DNA of 64,000 bases from Aquatica leii (GCA_035610365.1 CM069433.1:52132487-52196486); one strand, 5' to 3'. Numbered from the stretch's first letter, positions 51,376 through 60,753 are shown. Program-made: numbers and translations. Notes: a model not told the origin generated them from the sequence alone.

Positions 51376-52466
51376 GTTCAAAAGTTGGATTTTTAAACGT
51401 TTTATGAAAATCTTTATTTTAACTTTTTGCTTGTATTGATGCTATGATTTCACCTTCTAACTTAACAATCTAATAATCACATACACGCTGTATGTATTTA
51501 CTGATTTCTAACAATAAACTTTTTCTTGTTTTTTAAATTTTGGATATTATTCGGTTGTCAAAACGTGATGCTATTAAGCGGTGTGCACTGTATATTAAGA
51601 TCTGTCAGTTTACTAAAGTAAATAAAAATTAATTCGCATATTTTCCGGGAGCTTTGTTTTGGCATTAGTGTCCTAATACCTGCCAATTGTATTGCTAAAT
51701 TAATAAAATTACTGTGATACGATTTATAGGAATTTTATACAAGGCTCTGTCGATAGAGAAAAAAAATGCAAAACCGGTTTTTTGTATCACTAGTAAGGTC
51801 GTGGCAGGAATGAGGATTACAACTAGAAGTAAAAGTAATAAAAGGGATGATAGAGTATAAATACAAATAATGAGAACTTGTCATATAAGACTTTTTTTAA
51901 ACGCGTTTATATTCTGTACAAAATATGTGCCTAGTTTAATTCATAGGACTGTTCTTTAAAAATTTAATGGATTGTAGCATCGTAACAGTGTACTTTTTTG
52001 GAAAGTTTCCTATATGAAATGCAAACATTTTTACTACTTTTATGTATATATGTATATTTAATAATCAAGTACCAGTATAGAAGCGGAGTGCATAGGAGAT
52101 GGGTTATACAAAATAATAGATAAATGAATGGTAAATAAGAGAGCATTGTAATTTTTATTTAATTTGTGACAAAGTAACAATTTCTCTAACTGAAGGTTAT
52201 ACAATACAAAGTCAATACGTTTCACTTATTTTCAAGCGCACGTGTACTCGTAAATAATCTGAATGACCTTGTTATGTAGGTACATAATAACAAACATAGT
52301 AATTTCTGGAAGAAACATTTTATCGCAAGCAAAACTTTTCATTTTAACTTGCTTAAAATACGATATTGTTTTTTAATATCTATTATATATACATATAAAC
52401 AATGATAATATGTAAAAATAAAATTACATTGCAAAATGCCCGGTAAATTTTACGCGCCAACTGTTG
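51376..52466. other. Upstream flank of the zinc-finger genes
   Basis: AT-rich up to about 52.43 kb, with no gene. After that GC content rises sharply (52440-52520), which probably marks the promoter of the gene starting at 52692. Confidence 0.45.
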
Positions 52467-52483
52467 GTTGCAACGGTTGCAAC
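52467..52483. promoter_or_regulatory. Two adjacent GTTGCAAC palindromes in a GC-rich promoter patch
   Basis: GTTGCAAC occurs twice with one base between, about 210 bases upstream of the ATG at 52692, inside the only GC-rich patch of the neighbourhood. GTTGC and GCAAC are the half-sites of the RFX X-box, but the spacing here is shorter than the classic site, so that reading is a guess. Confidence 0.4.
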
Positions 52484-52691
52484 TGCGGGGAACGCGGGTA
52501 GCGGGCGATAAGATAAGCAAGACAATCGTTTTGTCTTTGGTTTTGTAAAGCATTATACCGATTATACTGTGGTTTTGTACAAGTGCACACGCTCAAGGTT
52601 AAGTTTACTTACACGTTGCATTCATTTTAGTGTTGAGTTTGTGTTTATCAAGTAAGTTTTATTGTAATACGAAGAAAGCAAACAATAAAAC

Positions 52692-53135
52692 ATGGATTCT
52701 AGAAAATTGGTGTTCTGCAAAGATTATCAAAATAACAAATGTAGACTATGGAACAACTGTAGATTTGTCCATTGCAGTAAAGGGGAGCAAGCTTTGTATG
52801 AGGTATCGGGAAGTGTATCGAATAATGTGCTACGTGAAGTATCAAGGTTATCAGTACCCAAAAGAGTTAGGTGTCATGATTTAGACAAAGGACATTGCAG
52901 TCGGGGTGATAATTGCAAATACAGCCATACTTTGTTTAAAGAAGATGATTTATTTAGTTGTCCAGTATGCATAAACGTAATTATGGATGGAGAAATGGCA
53001 TGCTTTATTCAGTGCAACCACGTTGTATGTGTTCAGTGTATTGAATTATTGCAATTTATAAGATCTAATGAGAGCGGAGTATATAAAGCATGCCCAGTTT
53101 GTAGGAACGAATCGCTTTATACACGTTTATTTTGA
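52692..53135 (+). CDS. Small CCCH-CCCH-RING protein 1 (makorin-like, candidate E3 ubiquitin ligase)
   Basis: Single-exon frame of 147 codons. Residues 7-28 form a CCCH finger (C-x7-C-x5-C-x3-H: CKDYQNNKC..C..H). Residues about 60-79 form a second one with the same spacing (CHDLDKGHC..C..H). Residues about 92-140 form a C3HC4 RING: CPVC, CNHVVCVQC, CPVC, with all ligands present. CCCH fingers usually bind RNA or serve as protein contacts, and a RING recruits E2 enzymes for ubiquitin transfer. The long stretch before the last CPVC resembles the makorin RING, but the protein is far shorter than makorin and lacks its Cys-His region and terminal CCCH. The ATG has a good context (AAAACATGG). A diverged tandem paralogue starts 567 bases downstream. 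A host origin is likely; capture from or by a mobile element is possible. Confidence 0.85.
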   Translation: MDSRKLVFCKDYQNNKCRLWNNCRFVHCSKGEQALYEVSGSVSNNVLREVSRLSVPKRVRCHDLDKGHCSRGDNCKYSHTLFKEDDLFSCPVCINVIMDGEMACFIQCNHVVCVQCIELLQFIRSNESGVYKACPVCRNESLYTRLF

Positions 53136-53702
53136 ATACATGGTAAGTTATCTATTTTAATCGTTAATGTACAGAAAAAATGCGATTTGAAGTGTATTCA
53201 TTAACAAGATAGAGCGCGCGAAAAAAAATTAATTGAATGTTCAATACGTAATCATCAGGTGCTGTTGCAAATGCCCAGTGTATTCTACCGCTCATTGAAA
53301 CACGTGGGGCAATTGTCCTAGGATTCGGATAAAAAATTTTATGCATACATGTTCACCTAATTAATTAGACGCACGACTAAAATTTAAGAAATGCAGTACT
53401 ATCAACAAAAAGTGTGCAGTTCTGTGTTGCATGTTTACGTGGGCATGTATCATGAAAATGAATACAGTTTAATAAAAAATTCCACAATTTATTTAAAATT
53501 AAAATATTGTATAACAACCCTAACTTGGAAATTTGAAATTTTTTTAATTTGAAATAGCAAAGAGTTACTGTAATTTAGGAAAGGGACTGCTTTCAGATAT
53601 AACCAGTTATTCCTGTACGCATGTTCCACTTAAAAATGAAAATTAAATCATTTCATTATAGTTCGTCTTTTAGTCAAGTCGCATTTTTTTTAATAGTTCA
53701 AG
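53136..53702. other. Spacer between the two CCCH-RING genes
   Basis: It holds the 3' end of the first gene and the promoter of the second. A minus-strand frame at 53164-53346 has no support. The second gene's ATG follows TTTTTTTAATAGTTCAAG, which could also be a weak splice acceptor. Confidence 0.45.
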
Positions 53703-54009
53703 ATGCCAATGTGTAAACATTTTTTGTTTAGCGTTTGTAGAAAGCAATCTCAGTGCAGATACCACCATAAACTATTACTGTGCCCAAAACAGTGTGGTTC
53801 CAACACTTGTAAATTTTTCCATTTGTCTGTTGATTTATTTGTGGACCTGTTAACCCAAAAAAGGCCATTTCCGCAAACAATACAGGAGGAGCTAAATAGG
53901 GTGGCTTGGGTATATTTAAAGGAGGATGCTGGCAAAGAATATTGCTCCGCCGTATTAACAGGGGGTCAATGTACGGAATTCAAATGCCGCAGGTGTTACC
54001 CTCAACAAG
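53703..54009 (+). CDS. CCCH-RING protein 2, exon 1 (three CCCH-type fingers)
   Basis: The first exon encodes 102 codons plus one base. Finger 1, CKHFLFSVCRKQSQCRYHH, is a regular C-x7-C-x5-C-x3-H. Finger 2 (CPKQCGSNTCKFFH) is compact, C-x3-C-x4-C-x3-H. Finger 3 (CSAVLTGGQC..C..Y) has Tyr where the last ligand should be His, so it is probably degenerate. Reading straight on gives a stop a few codons later (RS*), so an unspliced gene would lack the RING. The donor CAACAAG/GTAGAT at 54010 joins, in phase, to a RING exon at 54353. With that exon the protein is 172 residues, the same CCCH-RING layout as its neighbour upstream. Confidence 0.8.
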
Positions 54010-54352
54010 GTAGATCTTAATTTAGTATTAATTTGCATGATTTTCGAAAAACGGAGGTAGTACAATATAAATCATAGTAACTTTTTTTAAAAAGAATTTG
54101 ATTAATGTTATGGCTGATTTTATTTTTCAAAATTTTTATTTTATTAGGAATACCTAGCGATTGTGTAATAACTTAATTTGTTCTTATTCTTACAATCACT
54201 GTTTATAATACTGTAATACTAACAAAGTTGGTTATTCATGATAAAAGTAAGAAATTGTTATTCAACTATTTTTTTGTTTTTAAAGTCTTTTAAATTCGGT
54301 TTTGATGGATATCAGCTTTAAATACATTATTTTATACTTTTAATTTTTTTAG

Positions 54353-54564
54353 GTCTTCCAGTTTGCAAGCGATGCAGTTCATTCTTGACCCGAGGGTACA
54401 CATATCGAATGAATTGTCATCATCTCATTTGTAAAGATTGTATAGAATTCCTCCCTGTTCGTGCAGATGCAATTTTAATTTATGAGTGCCCTGTTTGTAG
54501 AAAATATGGTGTTCCTACTAAACTATATCAGTTAGATTTTTTTAATTTACACACTGTAATTTAG
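54353..54564 (+). CDS. CCCH-RING protein 2, exon 2 (RING finger)
   Basis: After the acceptor TTAATTTTTTTAG the phase-1 join gives GLPVCKRCSSFLTRGYTYRM and so on to a stop at 54562-54564. It contains CKRC, CHHLICKDC and CPVC, a complete C3HC4 RING. Codon use and the clean frame support a real exon. Without this exon, the upstream frame is a truncated CCCH protein. Function, as for the first gene, is inferred: ubiquitin ligase activity guided by CCCH fingers. Confidence 0.82.
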
Positions 54565-55325
54565 CTTGTTTATACTAGTTTGTCTGCGTAGGATAGTATA
54601 GCTTTGCGTTCTTGTAGAAAATAAGTTATTCCCCTATTTAGCTTGCTCCCCAATGCCATATCTGTAGGTATAGTAATTTCATATAGAGTTTAGTTTACCC
54701 AGTTAGGCGTTTCGTAAGTTGATTAGTTAGGATTGTATAATTATAAATCTTTTTACAAAAATCAAACCATTCCATTATTTTGAATGGATTCATTTTGCAT
54801 GCTTATAGTAGTTTGCCTGCGTAGCGTAGTATAGCTTTGCGTTGTTGTAGAAAATAAGTTATTCCCCTATTTAGCCTGCTCCCCAATGCCATATCTGTAG
54901 GTATAGTAGTTTCATATCGAGTCTAATTTGCACAGTTAAGTCGTTTTGTAAGTTGATCAAACAAAATCATTCCATCATTTTGAATGGATACTTTTGCTTG
55001 CTTATAGTAGTTTGCCTGCGTACTGTACTATAGCTTTGCGTTCTTGTAGAAAATAAGTCTCTCTTTAGGTTGCTGCCCAATGCGATATCTGTAGGTATAG
55101 TAATTTCATATAGAGTTTAGTTTACGCAGTTAGGCGTTTCGTAAGTTTCGTAGTTAGGGATTGTATAATTATAAATCTTTTACAAAATCAAACCATTCCA
55201 TTATTTTGAATGGATTCATTTTGCATGCTTATAGTAGTTTGCCTGCATGTAGTGTAGTATAGCTTATGCGTTCTTGTAGAAATTAAGTAAGTAATTCCCT
55301 ATTTAGCTTGCTCCCAAATATCAAA
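54565..55325. repeat. Four-copy tandem repeat directly after the second RING gene
   Basis: The block beginning CTTATAGTAGTTTGCCTGCG and including GTATAGCTTTGCGTTCTTGT, GATATCTGTAGGTATAGTA and CATTCCATTATTTTGAATGG recurs at about 54565, 54800, 54998 and 55227 (spacing about 235, 198 and 229). The first copy starts at the stop codon of the RING gene, so the array probably lies in its 3' untranslated region and fills the space up to the next promoter. The third copy has a deletion. The fourth is cut short. Confidence 0.85.
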
Positions 55326-55422
55326 AATAAATGTATGTATACTACTTTTACTGATATCACCACTAGTTGTTCCAATAGTTCAGTACTTACAATTCTATCA
55401 CTTAATTTTACGTCAAGTGCAG

Positions 55423-55430
55423 TATATATA
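55423..55430 (+). promoter_or_regulatory. TATA box candidate for the tyrosine-recombinase gene
   Basis: TATATATA lies 25-32 bases before the ATG of exon 1. With the usual TATA-to-start distance, transcription would begin almost at the ATG, leaving a very short leader. The position is suggestive, but the surrounding sequence is AT-rich. Confidence 0.4.
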
Positions 55431-55454
55431 CTTAAAATCCCTTAAAATTTCAAA

Positions 55455-55599
55455 ATGTTTGCACTAGTTCAATATATAGAAGATTCCATATTTCACATTT
55501 GCTCAGTCAAGGACATCAAACAGTCACCTCATGGGTCTCAAAAATTGGCAAGGTGGCACAATAGGCAGTTTTATCCGGCAACTGTTTTATGTTACAATG
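55455..55599 (+). CDS. Recombinase gene, exon 1 (Tudor-like start)
   Basis: It encodes MFALVQYIEDSIFHICSVKD and then ARWHNRQFYPATVLCYN, ending at the consensus donor ATG/GTAAGC. The ARWxxxxFYPAxV pattern is Tudor-like and is common at the start of insect chromatin and transposon-derived genes. It ends in phase 1, which fits the exon at 57393 exactly. Intervening exons cannot be excluded. Reading on through the donor gives only a hydrophobic run, typical of intron. Confidence 0.6.
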
Positions 55600-58500
55600 G
55601 TAAGCATGGTTTTATGATAATTGTAATTTTGCTCACCCTAACACAAGTTGCATGCCATATTTGTCTAATATTTATTGCTTTATATTATGCAATTGGTGGT
55701 TAAGGTTTTGTAGCTCTACTTTTACCAGTTCAATCTTAATTTTCTGTTTAATAGTTAACTATAATTGCTGGTTCACACGCCATTTTTTGCTTACTGTGTT
55801 TTGCTGTACATTAATTATTCTATAGCATGATTTAATGCAATTATGTAATTTGTGTAGATAACTGAACTGTATTGGAAAATACCAAAAACCACTTGAACCA
55901 TTTACCCATTGTTGGTGAGTATTTTTATCTTTTAGTGTTAATATTTTTATAAATAAGGAAAGTGGAACTATGTAAAATTTGACATATTCTAATTTCAAAT
56001 GTTTTTCCTCATAATTCTTGTAATGATTAAAATGCAATGAAGTTTCCATTATATACACAAACCAAACTTTCATAGTTCACAAGCTGTTGCACATATTTGG
56101 ATGACAATTTTTTTGTTTTCTTAAAAATGTGAAGCTGTTCTCATTCCGGAATTAAATTTGATCATAGTGAGAATGCTTGGTCTGTTAAATAGCGTACAGG
56201 CTATAGTTATTTTTATGTAAATACGATCTTCGATATGATTGGCCAATTATCAATTGATAACTTTACTGCTGCTACTAAATGATACTTTTTCATTCGGATC
56301 ATTCTTACGACAATTTTCAATTTTTGTCGTGAGTTTCTCATGTTTCGAAAGTTTAGTCGCACGGGAGTTCTATCGATCGATATATGGGCAACTGTAGCGT
56401 AATCTGAAAATGTGACAGTATACTAATGTCGATGGGGGACAAACGGCTAAAATTATTTCAAGAAATCGACACTTTCGGTTATACCGGAAGTAGATGCCAA
56501 CTTGCGTACAATTATAGACTTATTTCATGTATCATATTCAATACCTAAATCTCATCGATTTCTACTTATTTAAATTTTTCTATAAAAAATCCAACTCCAA
56601 ACCCAAATACGGAATAATGTACAAGGTGTTCCATTTAAAATAAGCAAGTTGGCTTCTACTTCCGGTATAACCGGACTACTTACAGTTGCTCATATATTGA
56701 TCCATGGAACTTCCGCGCGAACACCCTGTATATATAATATCCTTACGTAATGTACCCCAGACTCGACCAACAAACTTGTACATGTATTCTAGGGATCATT
56801 TCAATCAAAAAGTTTTTATAAACTATTAGTCAATTCCCCTTCGTTTTGGAGACATCTAAATTTCGAGCAAATTTTCAGTTAGTCATCCTTGATGAATTTA
56901 CTATTATAAACGAATGATGTGACAGTTTATACTCTTGTTTCATAACTTAGTAAAAATACATAGACTAATTGTAGTTATGCCTCACTTGACTAATGTAGAA
57001 TCTGCCAATCTGATTTTCGTCTATGGTTTTTGTAATTGGAGTGAACGTGTTGCAGCAGCCAGCAGCAAATACAAAATATACTTCAAGTTTTTGTTCTTCA
57101 CTTTTTGACAATGCCTTTTGACATCCCTGAAGCGAAGAGGAATTGACTAATAGTTTCTATGAAGTTTTTGGAACAAAATGACTTTTAAGATACTTGGTAA
57201 TAATGCTATCGGTCGAGTTTTGAGAGTTATCTTAAACTTATCGTAATGTTTTAGAGTGACATACTGCTAAATACGAACATTTGAATGTTGTCCTTCCATT
57301 CCACACATACAAATTTGACCATAATTAGGGTTGGTCTTTGTTTTTGATAAGATTTTTGTTAATTCTACATGTAACAAGTCTTGTTGTTGCAGAAATTGAT
57401 GGTCTCAGAGGCCACGAAGATTTATCTATTTCTTTACCCAACCGACATACACATACTAAGGATTCATTCAACATTCCTGCAACAACTTTGGTTCACATGT
57501 CTTCTACCGAAGAAAACTTAATGAGCGTTTCTGAAACAAATTTGGTAGAAACACGAAGCAACAATGACACGATTGATGCAGCATCTCCAATTACTAGTGT
57601 TGCTGAAATTGTGTTTCCTACAGTAATCAACTGGAGCACACACAGTAATCATTCATCCGGTGCTCGTTTCTCTCCTTCTTCACCAAGTGACAGTTTTACT
57701 ACACTATATTCGCTTGATGCAACAACTTCCACCAATAAAATTAATGAAAATAAAACTTTAGAAACGCTCTCCGAAACGTCAGTGGATATGTCTTTTAAGA
57801 AAATGACATAGTCAGTGTTACAGAAGCAAATACACAATACGACAATCATGATTATCAATTTTCTACACTATCTATGGATGGTTCACCTTGTAATGACTTG
57901 CTTATCATAAATAATGAAGATGCACATAATTCTCCTAACAACCACTTAGAAGACTGTAATACAGCTTTGCCAGACACATTGATTTCTGTCGTAGTAGATA
58001 CTTTACAAAATGAAACAAATCACTGTATCCAGTTTGAGGGTTCTAAAGTAAGATGTCTAAAAAGAAAAAAATCTATCCCTTTGACTTATGATAGGAATGT
58101 GGTTGTTACACCATCTCATATTTTAAATAATAGACAAGTACCTGATAACATTCCTGTTTCTTTTGCATCTACAAGCAACTCAAGAAAATACTTTTGCATA
58201 TATTGCAATAAGTTGTATGCAAAGTTTCCTCAACATTTGCAAACGTCACATAGGAATGAACCTGCTGTAAATATGTATATGCTTCTACCAAAAAGTGAGT
58301 CTATTAATACATTTTTTTTCATTCTGTATGCAACAGTGACAATATTTTGTTTTAGAATCTGTAGAAAGGAGAAAAATAATAGAAACCATCAGAAGACGAG
58401 GAGATTTTGTACACAATACTTTTGCAGACTTTAACTCTGGTGAACTCTTTGTAGCAAGGCGCTCAAAATCTCAGTTTGAGCGTGATTCTAAGCATTATTT

Positions 58501-60753
58501 ACCTTGTCCACACTGTGCTGCCTTTTTTAATAAGGACACTTTGCGTCTTCATGCAAAACACTGTATCCCTGCAAAGGTTACAGGTCAGAGGAATCTACTT
58601 TCCAAAAGTCGATCTCTTGTTTGCAAGATACATCCAAGGGCTAGCGAATTTCTAAAAACCAAAATATTTTCAATTTTACGTGACGATGATTGTGTAAACA
58701 TCATTCGATATGATTTACTGGTTATTTTATATGGCAATTATATGTGTAATAAATATTCGTTTCAGCATCATCACGATATGATCAGAAACAAATTGAGGTC
58801 TATTGGCCGCTTATTGATAGCGGCCAAACAATTGGATTTTACCATAATTGATTTTGCAAGCATGTTAACTCCTGAAAAGTTTGATATCACTATTGTTTCA
58901 ATAAAGCAAGTGGGAGGTATAAACGCCGCTAATACACATTATAAAGCTCCAACAACAGTTCTTACGTTGTCTACTGTATGTAAACAAGCCTGTAATATTT
59001 GGAAAACTGAATGCATTAAGTGTTCAAATTCTATTGGAAAACAAAAAGTAGAAGATTTTCTAGTTCTATTTAATGTTACCTTTCCTGCAGAGTTGGGAAG
59101 AACTGCTATTGAAAATCGTATTGAACAACAGCGGCACAAAGTGGTTCAATTGCCCACCAAAGATGATATTATAAAATTGGTTTCTTTTTTGAGACTCAAA
59201 CGTAGAGAATGGTTTTTAAAAGTTCGTAATGGGGAAGTGCAAAATTTAAAATATGCTGTGCAACAACTTGCTTCTTATACTCTTGTTTCGTTAATGGTTT
59301 TTAATCGACGACGACCTGGTGAATTGGAACGTATTACTCTTTCAGACTTTGCTAATTTGCAGTCTGCAAGTACTATTTCCGCTCTAGGTGGACATTTTAA
59401 GGAGAATCAAGAAGAGATACTTTTAGCAAATCGTTATAAACGTTTTGAAATAAGAGGAAAACTCAATAGAACTGTACCTGTTTTAGTGGATTTTGAAATT
59501 GAGGCATGCATTAGTTTAATCATTAAAAATCGAGTAAAAATTGGTATTTCTTCTACAAATCCCTATGTTTTTGCTTGTCAATCAGGCGATCATCGGCATA
59601 AATATTTGCGAGCTTGTTATTTTTTAAGACTTTATTCCAGTAGTTGTGGTGCTGCAAAACCGGATCTGTTACGTGCTACTTTTTTGAGGAAGCAAATTGC
59701 GACTGAATGCGCTTTAAATGACTTGGCTGATAATGTCATACACGATGTTGCCAGTTTTATGGGCCATGCAGTTGACATACATAATAACATTTATCGGAGG
59801 CCTATAGAGAAGAGGGATATTTTACAAATGTCTAAAATTTTAGAACAAATGCAGGGTGATAATAATATTTCACATGATGACGACTCGAGTCGGGGAAATA
59901 ATCAATCAATAACAAGAGATGATTCCGAAAATTTAGATGATGATAAAGAAAGTACTTCAAGTTCACATAGTGATGAAGAAACAAATTCTTTGGAGGGTTC
60001 AGAATTTAATAATAATGAAGATGTTTTATCTACTGAAGTTGGTGAAGCTAGAGAAAAGGCTATTTTAACACCAGTACATTCTTCAGATAGCTTACAACTT
60101 AATCATAACAGTTCAGCTTCTTCGTATAATGAAAGTTCTTCTGCTGATGATTATATACCCAGCAAAAAGAAAAGCAAGCATGTCAGTGGTATGTATTGTA
60201 TATATATTTTTGCTACATTGATGTATTTTTACTTTTGACAGGATTGCAACGTGTGTGTGGTCCAAAACGATCTTGGACACCTGAAGAAAGAAAAGCAGCA
60301 TCTGAACATTTTGGAAAATACTTATTATCAAACAAGCTTCCATCAATTGCTAAAATCTGTCAAAAACTTCCTCACATCACTGCACTAAACCAACGCTCTC
60401 CTACTTCCAGTTAAGACATGGCTCTACAATGAGATGGTCCGTAAAAAGGAAGACAGCACCTGACCCAAACCCCTCAAAGCAGTGGAAATTCAACTGCTAC
60501 AATAGGTAATTTGCACGTTGTACTTAAATTTCGAATACTAATATTTCTTTTATGGTCAGTGCGGACACGTTGGACCCAAAGTATGAAGTCTGAATTGAAA
60601 CGAGTTTTTGCAAATCATATTAAATGTAGAAAATTACCATCCAATGCTGAATGTGCAACTGCGAAGGATAATTTCCCAGATTTTCAGCATTTAACTGTGG
60701 CGGCTATAAAGACCGCAGTTGCCAATCAACTGCAACGTATGCACAATTTCTAA
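55455..60753 (+). CDS. Five-exon Crypton-like tyrosine recombinase gene (frame-broken in places)
   Basis: Exons: 55455-55599, 57393-58294, 58356-60188, 60242-60505 and 60560-60753, all with GT-AG introns and all four junctions in phase 1. Domain order: a small Tudor-like N-terminus, a Ser/Thr-rich stretch, a C2H2 finger, a C2HC finger, a tyrosine-recombinase domain, an acidic Ser-rich linker, and two SANT-like modules. Tyrosine recombinases cut and rejoin DNA through a 3'-phosphotyrosine. In animals this type occurs in Crypton-like transposons and in genes domesticated from them. Three single-base frame breaks exist (about 57800, about 60400 and about 60430-60465). The catalytic exon is entirely open. 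It is therefore a very young pseudogene, a gene with assembly errors, or a recently active element. No element ends were identified. Confidence 0.75.
56358..56730. repeat. Two inverted copies of an ACAGGGTGTTC-type element in intron 1
   Basis: The right copy (56620-56730) runs from ACAAGGTGTTCCATTTAAAA to CGCGCGAACACCCTGTA, itself with inverted ends. The left copy (56358-56509) is its inverse: ATATATGGGCAACTGTAG and TATACCGGAAGTAGATGCCA match the complement of the right copy. The left copy carries an extra piece of about 80 bases in the middle and has lost its tip. ACAGGGTGTTCCATTTAAA termini are common in insect small repeats. Confidence 0.7.
56797..57182. mobile_element. 386-bp MITE with ~60-bp terminal inverted repeats in intron 1
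   Basis: The left end, from TCATTTCAATCAAAAAGTTT to AAACTATTAGTCAATTCCCC and GGAGACATC, matches the complement of the right end (GACATCCCTGAAGCGAAGAG, AATTGACTAATAGTTT, ATGA) over about 60 bases with a few mismatches. There is no coding capacity. The flanks do not show a clear duplication. Confidence 0.75.
57393..58294 (+). CDS. Recombinase gene, exon 2 (Ser/Thr-rich region and C2H2 finger, one frameshift)
   Basis: The acceptor TTGTTGTTGCAG precedes it. The first part (EIDGLRGHEDLSISL...) is polar, low-complexity and rich in Ser, Thr and Asn. It ends at a stop near 57811 just after an AAAA run. One base more in that run would continue the frame as NDIVSVTEANTQYDN into the open frame from 57874 onward. 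Near its end lies YFCIYCNKLYAKFPQHLQTS followed by H, a C-x2-C-x9-H-x4-H finger. The donor AAAAA/GTGAGT is consensus. An initiating ATG at 57338 in the same frame is inside the intron and is not favoured. Confidence 0.7.
58356..60188 (+). CDS. Recombinase gene, exon 3 (catalytic tyrosine recombinase domain)
   Basis: Open from the acceptor (TTTTGTTTTAG) to the donor GTG/GTATGT, about 610 codons. It starts KSVERRKIIETIRRRGDFVH, then a C2HC finger (CPHCAAFFNKDTLRLHAKHC). The catalytic domain shows box I NRRRPGELERITL with Arg at codon 59312, TFLRKQIAT at 59678-59704 in the place of HxxR (Thr replaces His, as seen in this family), MGH at 59759-59767, and the nucleophile in IHNNIYRRP, Tyr at codon 59792. 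The nine-residue distance from the MGH His to Tyr equals that in XerD-type enzymes. After this comes an acidic, Ser-rich linker and a basic KKKSKHVS. There is no stop or frameshift in this exon. Confidence 0.85.
60242..60505 (+). CDS. Recombinase gene, exon 4 (SANT-like module 1, two compensating frameshifts)
   Basis: The acceptor TACTTTTGACAG is followed by GLQRVCGPKRSWTPEERKAA, the start of a Myb/SANT-like module, and HFGKYLLSNKLPSIAKICQK. The frame stops at 60412. One base on, the sequence VKTWLYNEMVRKKEDST fits the expected end of the module. Then the original frame resumes as HLTQTPQSSGNSTATI up to the donor AATAG/GTAATT. Two indels of opposite effect therefore lie near 60400 and 60430-60465. 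The exon ends in phase 1, as exon 5 requires. Confidence 0.6.
60560..60753 (+). CDS. Recombinase gene, exon 5 (SANT-like module 2, C-terminus)
   Basis: The acceptor CTTTTATGGTCAG leads into RTRWTQSMKSELKRVFANHI and KLPSNAECATAKDNFPDFQH, ending VANQLQRMHNF and a stop at 60753. It has the same Trp, spacing and KLPS word as exon 4, so the two exons encode tandem copies of one module. Such modules end many proteins of this family and probably bind DNA. Confidence 0.7.

Noticed and set aside
52630..52884. 84-codon frame overlapping the first CCCH-RING gene in another frame
   Set aside because: The overlapping 147-codon frame has two exact CCCH fingers and a RING; this one has nothing.
53164..53346. 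60-codon minus-strand frame between the two RING genes
   Set aside because: No homology recognised; it overlaps the likely 3' and 5' flanks of the two plus-strand genes.
53750..53935. Minus-strand frame across the second CCCH gene
   Set aside because: Antisense shadow of a gene with clear zinc-finger spacing on the plus strand.
55759..56073. 104-codon minus-strand frame inside intron 1 of the recombinase gene
   Set aside because: No domain and no splice context; it lies among intronic transposons and looks like chance.
57338..57392. ATG at 57338 with a hydrophobic, signal-peptide-like start (MFLIRFLLILHVTSLVV)
   Set aside because: It ends in a textbook polypyrimidine acceptor (TTGTTGTTGCAG) and the phase after it fits exon 1 at 55455-55599. 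The hydrophobic run is the translated intron tract, not a secretion signal.
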